From an uncultured Emergencia sp. (GTDB lineage Bacteria > Bacillota > Clostridia > Peptostreptococcales > Anaerovoracaceae), in contig CABSEO010000133.1 of NCBI GenBank assembly GCA_902476665.1, positions 1 through 6,004 on the forward strand: a stretch of DNA of 6,004 nucleotides, given 5' to 3'. The notes below the pieces were generated by a model. The model did not search any database, was not told where the DNA came from, and was given only the letters and a program-made list of their open reading frames with translations. A program made the translations under genes and the position numbers. Positions within the stretch are counted from its first letter, which is position 1, and the number at the start of each line of letters is the position of its first letter. This document shows, in pieces, positions 1 through 5,646 of this stretch.

Positions 1-240
1 TATCGTTTCTCTTCCGGCTGGCGTAGAGTTCATAACCCTATTACCGGACATGATGCAGCAGATGATCTGACTACCACCGAGTTTGCAATCGCCATGCTGG
101 CTGCCCGCAGCTGGACGACGCAGGAAATCGCGGAATACCTGAATATTTCGGCAAATACGGTTAAAACCCATGTTTCGGAAGCCATGCGTAAACTGGACAT
201 CAAGAATCGAAAAGACCTAAAAAAATATATGCTCCAATAG
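1..240 (+). CDS. LuxR-type HTH transcriptional regulator, C-terminal part (5' end outside window)
   Basis: Frame 1 is open from the window edge to a TAG at 238-240 and gives 79 residues. The last ~57 residues form a LuxR/FixJ-type (GerE family) helix-turn-helix. It begins with LTTTEFAIAMLAARSWT, the family's 'LTxrE..vl.l.a.G.s' entry, continues with TQEIAEYLNISANTVKTHVS as helices 2 and 3 (the recognition helix is around SANTVKTHVSEAMRKL), and closes with LDIKNRKDLKKYML. Known role of the fold: DNA binding as a dimer and transcription activation or repression. The sensory N-terminus is missing, so I cannot say whether this is a response regulator, a MalT-like ATPase regulator or a membrane-anchored LuxR protein. 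It is co-oriented with the secreted-protein gene at 760, but a terminator-like hairpin and two promoter-like sequences lie between them, so an operon is unlikely. The family call is firm; the target genes are unknown. Confidence 0.88.
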   Translation, partial: YRFSSGWRRVHNPITGHDAADDLTTTEFAIAMLAARSWTTQEIAEYLNISANTVKTHVSEAMRKLDIKNRKDLKKYMLQ

Positions 241-271
241 AGAAATTATCTGTTGAAGTCCCTGCGGAAGG

Positions 272-319
272 TCACCCGTTTTTGGGGCCAGAACGGGTGA
301 TGGTCAAGCCTCTTTTTTT
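272..319 (+). terminator. Probable terminator of the LuxR-type gene
   Basis: A perfect 9-bp inverted repeat, TCACCCGTT (272-280) and AACGGGTGA (292-300), encloses an 11-nt loop and begins 31 nt after the stop codon. A T7 run lies at 313-319, about 12 nt beyond the stem. That gap is longer than in a classical intrinsic terminator, so termination may be imperfect or may need a different fold. The T-run also sits in the spacer of the promoter-like sequence at 301-329. Confidence 0.5.
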
Positions 320-329
320 ACGGTATAAT
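301..329 (+). promoter_or_regulatory. Sigma-A-type promoter candidate P1 (TGGTCA-17-TATAAT)
   Basis: A consensus TATAAT at 324-329 stands 17 nt after TGGTCA at 301-306, which matches TTGACA at 4 of 6 positions. Transcription would begin near 336, upstream of the CAGA tract, and would read through it towards the gene at 760. It overlaps the tail of the preceding terminator. The -10 is perfect but the -35 is mediocre. Confidence 0.4.
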
Positions 330-398
330 AAGACTGTGTTATTTTCCAGACAAAAAAACGAAGGCGGAAAAACAGGATGAAATTTTACGGGAAAAGTC

Positions 399-426
399 TT
401 GACAAAAGGAATTTACCGCTCATAAT
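399..426 (+). promoter_or_regulatory. Strong sigma-A-type promoter P2 (TTGACA-16-CATAAT) abutting the CAGA tract
   Basis: A perfect -35 TTGACA (399-404), a 16-nt spacer and CATAAT (421-426, 5 of 6 matches to the -10 consensus) make the best promoter upstream of the secreted-protein gene. The -10 ends at 426 and the tetranucleotide tract begins at 427, so the expected start site (about 432-434) falls inside the second repeat unit. The initially transcribed sequence is therefore the repeat itself. Inferred role: driving the gene at 760 through a leader of about 325 nt. Confidence 0.62.
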
Positions 427-503
<77 letters not shown>

Positions 504-535
504 GCATACAATTTGATAAAGGTAGATTCAGGGAC

Positions 536-577
536 GTGCTGCGTCCACGGTTAATTCGTGGGCACGGTGCGTTTTTT
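536..577 (+). terminator. Leader hairpin with T6 run, possible attenuator
   Basis: CCACG (545-549) pairs with CGTGG (557-561) around a 7-nt loop. GTGC (536-539) pairs with GCAC (562-565) outside a 5-nt left-hand bulge. Six T residues follow at 572-577, six nt after the stem. The bulge and gap make it a modest intrinsic terminator. Its position inside the presumed leader suggests attenuation, but no alternative antiterminator fold is obvious. Confidence 0.33.
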
Positions 578-746
578 GTTTATAAAGACTTGTTAACAGA
601 CAGTATTCCATAAGTCTGCAGAATTACTCTCCGAGGTGAAGAAGGAAGTATTTACAAGATTTTTTCCGGGATGAGGAATGCTTGAAATTATAGTTGGATG
701 CGAATTAAGTTTTGTTAAAGCTGTTTTATTAAATAAAAGAAATTTT

Positions 747-752
747 AGGAGG
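747..752 (+). promoter_or_regulatory. Ribosome binding site of the secreted-protein gene
   Basis: A full-consensus AGGAGG ends 7 nt before the ATG at 760. It fixes the start codon, which is also the one that gives a proper signal peptide. Confidence 0.88.
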
Positions 753-759
753 AATAGTT

Positions 760-2691
760 ATGAAATCCAAAGCATTAAAACGAGCATATGCTGCACTGTT
801 ATCGATTATGCTCATCATCGGTCTACTGCCCACTGCGGTATTTGCGGCAAATACTGCAACTGTAAAAATCAACGGGCAAGAAATGCAAGATGGTGTCCCG
901 GTGCAGTGCGGTGAGGGGACAGCGGTATTTGATGTTCAGTCCAACACTTTGACATTGGATAATGCAACAATCATCGAAAGCAGCACGGAGCCGGTTTTAC
1001 GACTACAAGGATACGGTGAGTCGCTAACAATCAATCTTATAGGAACTAATAAAATAACTTCTACATCAGAAAATTATTTTCCAATCTATATTGACAATGC
1101 AGATGTGACTATTCAAGGAACAAATACTGATACACTAACATTAGAGAGTAATTCGGATAGTTTAAGTGGCAGTTTTTGTAATCTAACGATTGATGGATGT
1201 ACTTTAGATGTAACCTCCCATAATTGGGGCGGTATTTCTACTGGTAATGGAGAAATCCTTATAAAAAATAATGCAGATGTGACTGTCGATAGTTACGATC
1301 CTGCACTTTGGGGCGAAAATGGAATACAAATTGCTGACAGCTCTTTATATGCAACGGGGAATGGGGATGTAAACACTTTAACAAGTTATGGTGGTGATAT
1401 TAGTATCAGCAATTCCACAGTAGAAGCGAAGGGAACATATTCAACATTATATCCCGCAATCTATGCGTTTGGAGATATCAACATTACTAACAAAAGTAAT
1501 GTCTTGGCAACATCAAGCGGTGCGCGAGGAATCTTTACTGACAGTAATATGACGGTAACAGATAGTACCGTAACAGCAACAGGTACGACCAAAGAAGGAA
1601 TGGTTGTAGTGGGAGCGCTCAGTTTAACAAATTCAAAATTGACAGCTTCCAGTAAACCTAATGATATTATTCCAGCTATTGTAACGAAAAACTTTAATGT
1701 TACCAATTCAGAGGTAACTGCAAAAGGCGGCTTTAATTTGCTTGACTGGAACGAAGGTAATACAGACGGTATCTCTTTAAGTATCACACCTGCTGAAGGT
1801 AAGCTTGCAGAATTTAAAGTGGATGGGAATAACTGGGACGGTTCTGCCGCTGTGCATTTTAAAGAAGGACAGAAATCACCATATGCTGAATCGGTAAACT
1901 TCACTGCAGATGAGATGAACTGGTTAGGTGCGTACCGATATATTCATATTGGAGAGCATATCCACACTGGTGGTACAGCAACTTGTACTGAGCCGGCTAA
2001 ATGTGAGGATTGCGGCAGGGCATATGGTACTGCAGCCGGACATAATTTCGAGCATGGCACTTGCACAGTTTGTGGTGCGGCTGACCCAGACTATGTACCA
2101 CCTACCCCGGTTTACATTTATTATGATATCACTGCCAGTGCAGGTGAAGGGGGAACCATTACGCCTGACGGAAACAGTAGGGTGCTGAGAGGAACCGACA
2201 AGACCTTTACCATTACCCCTGACAGGGACTATGTGGTTTCCGATGTGCTGGTTGACGGAAAAAGTGCAGGCGCGGTGACAAGCTACACCTTTGAAACAGT
2301 GAGAGAGGATCACAGTATTCAGGTACTCTTTGAGCTGTCAGAGGAAGCGAAGGAAGCTATCAGAAATGAAAAGCTGAAGAAAGGTGTGGAAAGCACCACC
2401 ATCAGACTGCGTTCCACTCTGGGCAATGGTTTTATCAGACTGGACTGGGAGAAATCGGCGGGCTACAAAGTGGATTACTATGAAGTATACAAATCCACCA
2501 AACGCTACAGCGGTTATGGGACAGAGCCTTACTTTGAGACAAAACAGGGTGGTCTGACAGGTTGGTACAAGAACACTAAAGAACTGAAAAAAGGAACCAG
2601 ATACTATTATAAGGTACGCGGAGTAAGAGAGATTGCAGGAGAGACCGTTTATACAAAGTGGTCCACCAAGGCATGGAGACTGGTGAAGTAA
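760..2691 (+). CDS. Secreted modular protein: beta-helix, CxxC module, bacterial repeat, Fn3-like tail
   Basis: The product has 643 residues. Residues 1-29 are a classical Sec signal peptide (KSKALKR, hydrophobic LLSIMLIIGLL, AVFA before the likely cleavage). Residues ~30-390 are Ser/Thr/Asn-rich, and between 143 and 323 a motif of the type [IVL]x[ND]Sx[VL]xAxG recurs every 23-26 residues. That spacing is typical of a right-handed beta-helix, as in pectate-lyase-like or carbohydrate-binding surface proteins. Residues ~400-440 hold C409, CxxC 415/418 and CxxC 435/438 with nearby His, a small zinc-ribbon-like module. Residues ~453-527 (ITASAGEGGTITP, DYVVSDVLVDG, FELSE) match the 'bacterial repeat'/InlB-B-like domains of Gram-positive surface proteins. 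Residues ~545-643 form an Fn3-like domain (RLDWEKSAG, YYEVYKSTKR, RYYYKVRGV). I see no LPXTG motif, S-layer module or C-terminal membrane segment, so anchoring is unclear. No catalytic motif is recognised. Adhesion or glycan binding is inference. A strong promoter with a (CAGA)14 tract lies upstream and a terminator downstream, so it is probably monocistronic. Confidence 0.9.
   Translation: MKSKALKRAYAALLSIMLIIGLLPTAVFAANTATVKINGQEMQDGVPVQCGEGTAVFDVQSNTLTLDNATIIESSTEPVLRLQGYGESLTINLIGTNKITSTSENYFPIYIDNADVTIQGTNTDTLTLESNSDSLSGSFCNLTIDGCTLDVTSHNWGGISTGNGEILIKNNADVTVDSYDPALWGENGIQIADSSLYATGNGDVNTLTSYGGDISISNSTVEAKGTYSTLYPAIYAFGDINITNKSNVLATSSGARGIFTDSNMTVTDSTVTATGTTKEGMVVVGALSLTNSKLTASSKPNDIIPAIVTKNFNVTNSEVTAKGGFNLLDWNEGNTDGISLSITPAEGKLAEFKVDGNNWDGSAAVHFKEGQKSPYAESVNFTADEMNWLGAYRYIHIGEHIHTGGTATCTEPAKCEDCGRAYGTAAGHNFEHGTCTVCGAADPDYVPPTPVYIYYDITASAGEGGTITPDGNSRVLRGTDKTFTITPDRDYVVSDVLVDGKSAGAVTSYTFETVREDHSIQVLFELSEEAKEAIRNEKLKKGVESTTIRLRSTLGNGFIRLDWEKSAGYKVDYYEVYKSTKRYSGYGTEPYFETKQGGLTGWYKNTKELKKGTRYYYKVRGVREIAGETVYTKWSTKAWRLVK
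1186..1731 (+). repeat. Degenerate ~25-residue protein repeats (beta-helix rungs)
   Basis: Within the secreted protein, eight units begin near residues 143 (TIDGCTLDVT), 168 (IKNNADVTVD), 191 (IADSSLYATG), 216 (ISNSTVEAKG), 242 (ITNKSNVLAT), 266 (VTDSTVTATG), 289 (LTNSKLTASS) and 314 (VTNSEVTAKG). Successive spacings are 25, 23, 25, 26, 24, 23 and 25 residues. The regular turn residue N/D-S and the alternating hydrophobics fit parallel beta-helix coils. A weaker unit may start at residue 111 (IDNADVTIQG). At DNA level the units are diverged, so recent duplication is not indicated. Confidence 0.72.
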
Positions 2692-2697
2692 TTTTCA

Positions 2698-2740
2698 GGC
2701 TGTGAGTAACAGTGTTTTGCTGTTATTCACAGCCTTCTGT
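2698..2740 (+). terminator. Terminator of the secreted-protein gene
   Basis: A 15-bp stem, 2698-2712 with 2720-2734, contains one G-U pair and a 7-nt TGTTTTG loop. It begins 6 nt after the stop codon. The following TTCTGTCTT is T-rich but not a pure run. On the opposite strand the tail is TGAAAATT, so the (+) direction is favoured. Confidence 0.8.
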
Positions 2741-3057
2741 CTTATTGGAGAGGGCTTTCTATGAAAACTTAACCAAAAACACGAAAACATCCTTAACGGG
2801 TATAATTGAGACGAGCAGAACTTAGCCCGGATAGAAGATTTTTAAAAATAGTATAAAGAATAAAAGTGTACTTAGAAAGTGATGCCTGGAGAAAGTAAAA
2901 AAGCTGAAAAATACTTCTGCTTTTTTTCTGTATTAAATATGATTGAAGCGAGATATCGCAGAAAATGTCGATTTTTAATTGATTATGATACGGAAAGTGA
3001 AAACAGGTAAAACTGACTGTACACGAATTGAGGAAAAACAAATTTTCGGTTAAATAA
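2741..3057. other. Convergent intergenic region without a convincing gene
   Basis: About 317 AT-rich bases lie between the two convergent transcription units. The only long open frame, on the minus strand at 2793-3107, starts within the HK terminator hairpin, is rich in Phe/Leu/Tyr/Ser without domain character and has no clear Shine-Dalgarno, so I do not call it. Visible elements are a perfect TATAAT at 2801-2806 with no good -35, an A/T-tract hairpin at 2897-2927 and a small GCGA-GATA-TCGC hairpin at 2948-2959. Confidence 0.6.
2897..2927. terminator. A/T-tract hairpin, possibly a bidirectional terminator
   Basis: AAAAAAGC (2897-2904) pairs with GCTTTTTT (2919-2926) around a 14-nt loop, with one further T at 2927. 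Each strand ends in a T-run, a symmetry seen in bidirectional terminators between convergent genes. The stem is nearly all A-T pairs with a large loop, so it would be weak. Confidence 0.33.
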
Positions 3058-3085
3058 ACCGCCCGGGACGGCTGTTCCGGGCGGT
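3050..3085 (-). terminator. Intrinsic terminator of the two-component operon
   Basis: An 11-pair G+C-rich stem, 3058-3068 with 3075-3085 (one G-U), has a 6-nt loop. On the minus strand TTTATTT follows directly. It stands about 37 nt after the kinase stop codon. The plus-strand tail (AGACGATC) is not T-rich, so the direction is clear. Confidence 0.86.
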
Positions 3086-3122
3086 AGACGATCGGCAGAG
3101 ACTGCATCTGTAGCGGAAAACG

Positions 3123-4670
3123 TTACTTATCCTTTCTCAGAGAGAAAGAGTAAGTATTGGAAGTGAGTTTGGGACCGCCGGATTTTGAACCCGGTTTTAC
3201 CACATCCATTTCAAACCAGAACGTGCTGCCTTTACCCACTTTGCTGTTGACACCATAGTTGGCCTTATGCAGAGTCAGTATCTCTTTGACAATGGAAAGC
3301 CCCAGGCCGCTGCCTTCCGTCGGTCTGACGTGATGGGTACTTGATTTGTAGTAACGTTCCCATACGTGATTGATCTCGTCAGGAGCAATACCCGCACCGT
3401 GATCGATGACTTCGCAGCGCATTTTCCTGCCGGATTTTTTCAGATTAATAATGATAACTTTATCTTCTCCGCAGTATTTGATGGCGTTGGTAACCAGATT
3501 GGAAATCACCTGTTTGATCTTGGCTTCATCACCGTTGACCAGAATCGGGGCCGGTGCATTGAACTTGATCTGATAGCCTTCCTGCTCCTGAAGAATTTCG
3601 TAGGAGGCAAGGAGGGATTCTGCTGTTGCCCTGATATCGAAATCTGCGCGTTCTATGGTAATGCTTCTGTTCTGCATTCTGGACATATTGAGCATGTCGC
3701 TGACCAGCACATTGAGTCTGTCTGCTTCATCAATAATAACCGAAAGATGAGCGGCTCTTTTTTCCGGATTATCTCCAGAAAGATCACGAATCATTTCTGC
3801 GTAAGATTTTATCATGGTCAGAGGCGTTCTCAAATCATGGGATACATTGGCGATCAGGTCTTTCTGATACATGTCCGTTTTTTCCAGTTCTCTGGATGCA
3901 TTGGTCAGAGTATTGGCAAGATCAGTGATCTCTGTATAGTGGCCTCCCTTGAACTTTACTCCGTAATGCCCCTTTCCCATTTCTGCGGCCGAGTTGGTGA
4001 TATCCTTGATAGGCCGGGAAATTCTGCTGGCCAGATAAAGTGCCAGCGCCAGTGCGAGAAGAATAGCAATAGCCGTGATGTATACCAGCTGTACTCGCAG
4101 AATTGACACTGTGGATTTCACTGGATATAGAGGTGAAAAGATGTACAGGATGTAACTGTTCTGCGTACCGGATTCAAGCTTGCCGTAGTTTTTGCTGAAA
4201 GCGTCCAGATAGCAGGCATAGCCCAGTGTTTTCGTGTTATCTCCCGACAGTCCGTTAGGGGAGGAAGAAATGACGGAAACTTTATCCAGAAGTCCTTGTT
4301 TGAGTTTAGAACGCAAGGTTTGAATCTGCAGAGTGTATCTGTAAAAGGCGAAATGACCGTTATACTCCGGAACGATGGAAACAGCGCCGTCGGCACTTTC
4401 CACACAAATGTAGAGATCTTCGTTGGAACTTGAGATCTCTTCTAAAACTGATGTCATTGCGGAAAGGTTCTGATGACTTTCTTCATATACATCGGCAACT
4501 TCTTCCGCAAGTTTGGTAACTTCTCTGGTTTTCATCTGCTCGTAATAATTGTTGAGAAAGAAGATCTGAAGAAACCAGATCAGACAGATAAGCAGCAGTG
4601 CAAATCCGATGAAGTAAGCCCACAGTTTGAACCGTATGCTTTTAAAATCAAATCTATTCTTCAAACTCAA
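3123..4670 (-). CDS. Membrane-bound sensor histidine kinase (HAMP-HisKA-HATPase)
   Basis: From the preferred TTG start the product has 515 residues. TM1 is ~17-39 (LWAYFIGFALLLICLIWFLQIFFL), an extracytoplasmic sensor region of ~150 residues follows to ~191, TM2 is ~192-214, and a HAMP linker (SRPIKDITNSAAEMGKG) spans ~214-267. The HisKA dimerisation helix carries VSHDLRTPL with the phosphoacceptor His278. The ATPase domain shows the N box (SNLVTNAIKY, Asn395), G1 DHGAGIAP (423-430), an F-box-like VWERYYKS and G2 GSGLGLSIVK (from ~453). Known role: autophosphorylation on His and phosphotransfer to the partner regulator, here the gene upstream. The signal is unknown because the sensor region has no motif I recognise. 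No ATG precedes TM1. TTG at 4670 has GAGGGGTGGG 8 nt upstream and overlaps the regulator gene by 17 nt. TTG at 4700 (525 residues) and TTG at 4664 are alternatives. A Ser/Lys-rich tail of ~25 residues follows the ATPase domain. Confidence 0.93.
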   Translation of the reverse strand: MSLKNRFDFKSIRFKLWAYFIGFALLLICLIWFLQIFFLNNYYEQMKTREVTKLAEEVADVYEESHQNLSAMTSVLEEISSSNEDLYICVESADGAVSIVPEYNGHFAFYRYTLQIQTLRSKLKQGLLDKVSVISSSPNGLSGDNTKTLGYACYLDAFSKNYGKLESGTQNSYILYIFSPLYPVKSTVSILRVQLVYITAIAILLALALALYLASRISRPIKDITNSAAEMGKGHYGVKFKGGHYTEITDLANTLTNASRELEKTDMYQKDLIANVSHDLRTPLTMIKSYAEMIRDLSGDNPEKRAAHLSVIIDEADRLNVLVSDMLNMSRMQNRSITIERADFDIRATAESLLASYEILQEQEGYQIKFNAPAPILVNGDEAKIKQVISNLVTNAIKYCGEDKVIIINLKKSGRKMRCEVIDHGAGIAPDEINHVWERYYKSSTHHVRPTEGSGLGLSIVKEILTLHKANYGVNSKVGKGSTFWFEMDVVKPGSKSGGPKLTSNTYSFSLRKDK

Positions 4671-5331
4671 ATTTATATCCCACCCCTCTGAGCGTAACAA
4701 TATAGTCTCTGTATGGTCCCAGGTTGTTTCTCAGATTTTTGATATGGGTGTCGATGGTTCTGTCATCTCCAAAGAAATCGTAGCCCCAGATATCGGATAA
4801 CAGCTTATCTCTGGACAGGGCAATGTTTCTGTGCTCAATAAGATAAAACAGCAGTTCATATTCCTTCGGTGTCAGTTCCACTCTTTTACCGTCCACTGTG
4901 ACTGTCCTTGCGGCAATATTGATCTCCAGTCCTCCGAAGACAAGAACATCCGATTTATTCTGAGTGGAAGCGTTGCGGCGTGCCAGAATGACATTGACTC
5001 TTGCCATCAGCTCTTTCGGGCTGAAAGGCTTTACGATATAATCATCGATACCCAGTTCAAAGCCAAACAGTTTGTCGTATTCCTCACCCCTTGCAGAAAG
5101 CATGATAATGGGAACGTCCTGAATCTTCTTGATTTCCTTGCATGCTGAAAAACCATCCAGCTTCGGCATCATAATATCTAAAATTACCAGATCGTATTCG
5201 TTCAGCTTACAAAGACCTACGGCGCTCATGCCGTCTTCGGCCTCGGTAACTTCATATCCGTTAAATTCAGCGTATTCTTTAATTACCTCACGAATCTTCG
5301 GTTCGTCGTCAACTACTAAAAGTTTGTACAT
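4654..5331 (-). CDS. OmpR/PhoB-family response regulator
   Basis: The product has 225 residues, normal for the family. The receiver domain (~1-118) shows the acidic pair Asp8/Asp9 (VVDDE), the phosphoacceptor Asp52 (VILDIMMP), Ser79 in IIMLSA and Lys101 in IVKPFSP. A short linker (ASTQNKSD) leads to a winged-helix DNA-binding domain (~128-225) with LTPKEYELLFYLIEH, LSRDKLLSDIWGYDF, the recognition helix around RTIDTHIKNLRNNLG, and the wing IVTLRGVGYKFEF. Role by family: when phosphorylated by its kinase it dimerises and binds tandem DNA repeats to control transcription. It is first in the operon and overlaps the histidine kinase gene, so the two are surely partners. The ATG has a consensus AAGGAGG 6 nt upstream. 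It resembles PhoP/YycF/VanR-type regulators, but I cannot assign a named system or regulon. Confidence 0.96.
   Translation of the reverse strand: MYKLLVVDDEPKIREVIKEYAEFNGYEVTEAEDGMSAVGLCKLNEYDLVILDIMMPKLDGFSACKEIKKIQDVPIIMLSARGEEYDKLFGFELGIDDYIVKPFSPKELMARVNVILARRNASTQNKSDVLVFGGLEINIAARTVTVDGKRVELTPKEYELLFYLIEHRNIALSRDKLLSDIWGYDFFGDDRTIDTHIKNLRNNLGPYRDYIVTLRGVGYKFEFEE
4679..4688 (-). promoter_or_regulatory. Ribosome binding site that decides the kinase start
   Basis: On the minus strand GAGGGGTGGG ends 8 nt before the TTG at 4670-4668, inside the regulator's coding sequence. The upstream TTG at 4700 has no comparable purine tract. The site supports translational coupling with the response regulator. 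Confidence 0.5.
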
Positions 5332-5337
5332 GGTAAT

Positions 5338-5344
5338 CCTCCTT
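5338..5344 (-). promoter_or_regulatory. Ribosome binding site of the response regulator
   Basis: On the minus strand AAGGAGG lies 6 nt before the ATG at 5331. It is much stronger than the kinase's site, in line with a higher regulator than kinase yield. Confidence 0.88.
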
Positions 5345-5384
5345 TAAAAATCCGTATATTCAAACAGAGAATATATTCAGCTAT

Positions 5385-5413
5385 ATCATACAACGGCAGT
5401 GTGTTGCTAAAGT
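5385..5413 (-). promoter_or_regulatory. Weak promoter candidate for the two-component operon
   Basis: On the minus strand TATGAT (5390-5385) is a fair -10, about 54 nt before the start codon. The hexamer 17 nt upstream is ACTTTA, a poor -35, and TTAGCA sits only 14 nt away. A promoter that lacks a good -35 would fit activator dependence, for example autoregulation, but this is inference. Confidence 0.25.
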
Positions 5414-5440
5414 GAATTTTGTATAGATAATTTTAACACA
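5400..5440. repeat. Inverted hexamer pair TGTGTT/AACACA in the divergent region
   Basis: TGTGTT (5400-5405) and AACACA (5435-5440) are perfect inverted copies separated by 29 nt. They bracket a plus-strand promoter-like sequence and lie just upstream of the minus-strand operon. They could be paired regulator sites, or chance in AT-rich DNA. Confidence 0.3.
5404..5431 (+). promoter_or_regulatory. Promoter candidate TTGCTA-16-GATAAT, distal to the yacL-like gene
   Basis: TTGCTA (5404-5409, 4 of 6) and GATAAT (5426-5431, 5 of 6) are separated by 16 nt. Transcription would start near 5438, upstream of the better promoter at 5486-5515. The AT-rich setting raises the chance of a random match. Confidence 0.3.
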
Positions 5441-5485
5441 TTTTATTCTATATTAAAAGAAAAAGAAAATGAAAAGGGCCTAGGG

Positions 5486-5515
5486 TTGACATTGGCCGAG
5501 GATTTGCTCTATACT
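5486..5515 (+). promoter_or_regulatory. Main promoter of the yacL-like gene (TTGACA-18-TATACT)
   Basis: A perfect TTGACA (5486-5491) and TATACT (5510-5515, 5 of 6) are separated by 18 nt. The expected start near 5522 gives a leader of about 125 nt. The -10 is embedded in the inverted repeat at 5509-5527. Confidence 0.66.
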
Positions 5516-5527
5516 GTATCTGTATAG
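5509..5527. promoter_or_regulatory. Operator-like inverted repeat over the -10 box
   Basis: CTATAC (5509-5514) and GTATAG (5522-5527) are perfect inverted copies with a 7-nt spacer. They cover the -10 and the start site of the promoter at 5486-5515. The same stretch contains a tandem CTGTAT (5514-5519, 5520-5525). The position would let a bound protein block RNA polymerase. No known regulator family is recognised from the motif. Confidence 0.4.
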
Positions 5528-5533
5528 CTATAA

Positions 5534-5642
5534 ACTGGGGCAGTAGCACCAGTGCCGGGCATATCGGGAGGATCGCGATTTCTGTTACTCTCCTCTTTGT
5601 GGCACGGCAAAGGCTGTCAGTATGATTTTGGGGGAAGGAGGA
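5534..5642 (+). promoter_or_regulatory. Structured leader with alternative pairings reaching the Shine-Dalgarno
   Basis: Hairpin A pairs ACTGG (5534-5538) with CCAGT (5549-5553). Hairpin B pairs GTGCC (5552-5556) with GGCAC (5601-5605), enclosing GAGGA (5568-5572) paired with TCCTC (5591-5595). A and B compete for 5552-5553. The same TCCTCTTT (5591-5598) can instead pair over 8 bp (one G-U) with AAGGAGGA (5635-5642), which is the Shine-Dalgarno. This anti-SD/anti-anti-SD layout is typical of translational switches. It matches no riboswitch class I know, and purine-rich SD sites pair with pyrimidine tracts easily, so chance is possible. Confidence 0.35.
5635..5641 (+). promoter_or_regulatory. 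Ribosome binding site of the yacL-like gene
   Basis: AAGGAGG ends 5 nt before the ATG at 5647 and settles that start. Confidence 0.88.
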
Positions 5643-5646
5643 CGCC

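Noticed and set aside
678..914. Plus-strand open frame overlapping the start of the secreted protein
   Set aside because: It is out of frame with the signal-peptide gene, overlaps its ribosome binding site and has no recognisable features.
1461..1904. Minus-strand open frame of 147 residues inside the secreted-protein gene
   Set aside because: It is an antisense shadow of the repetitive Thr/Ser/Val-rich beta-helix coding sequence, with no start signals of its own.
1924..2313. Minus-strand open frame of 129 residues antisense to the CxxC and bacterial-repeat parts
   Set aside because: It is a shadow of a well-supported gene; its many cysteines come from the opposite strand of Thr/Ala/His codons.
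2793..3107. Minus-strand open frame of 104 residues in the convergent intergenic region
   Set aside because: It starts inside the terminator region of the kinase operon, has no good ribosome binding site, and its composition (Phe, Leu, Ser, Tyr-rich, no domain) is that of AT-rich non-coding DNA.
3366..4106. Plus-strand open frame of 246 residues antisense to the histidine kinase
   Set aside because: It is long but antisense to the conserved HAMP, HisKA and ATPase coding sequence, with no ribosome binding site and no family resemblance.
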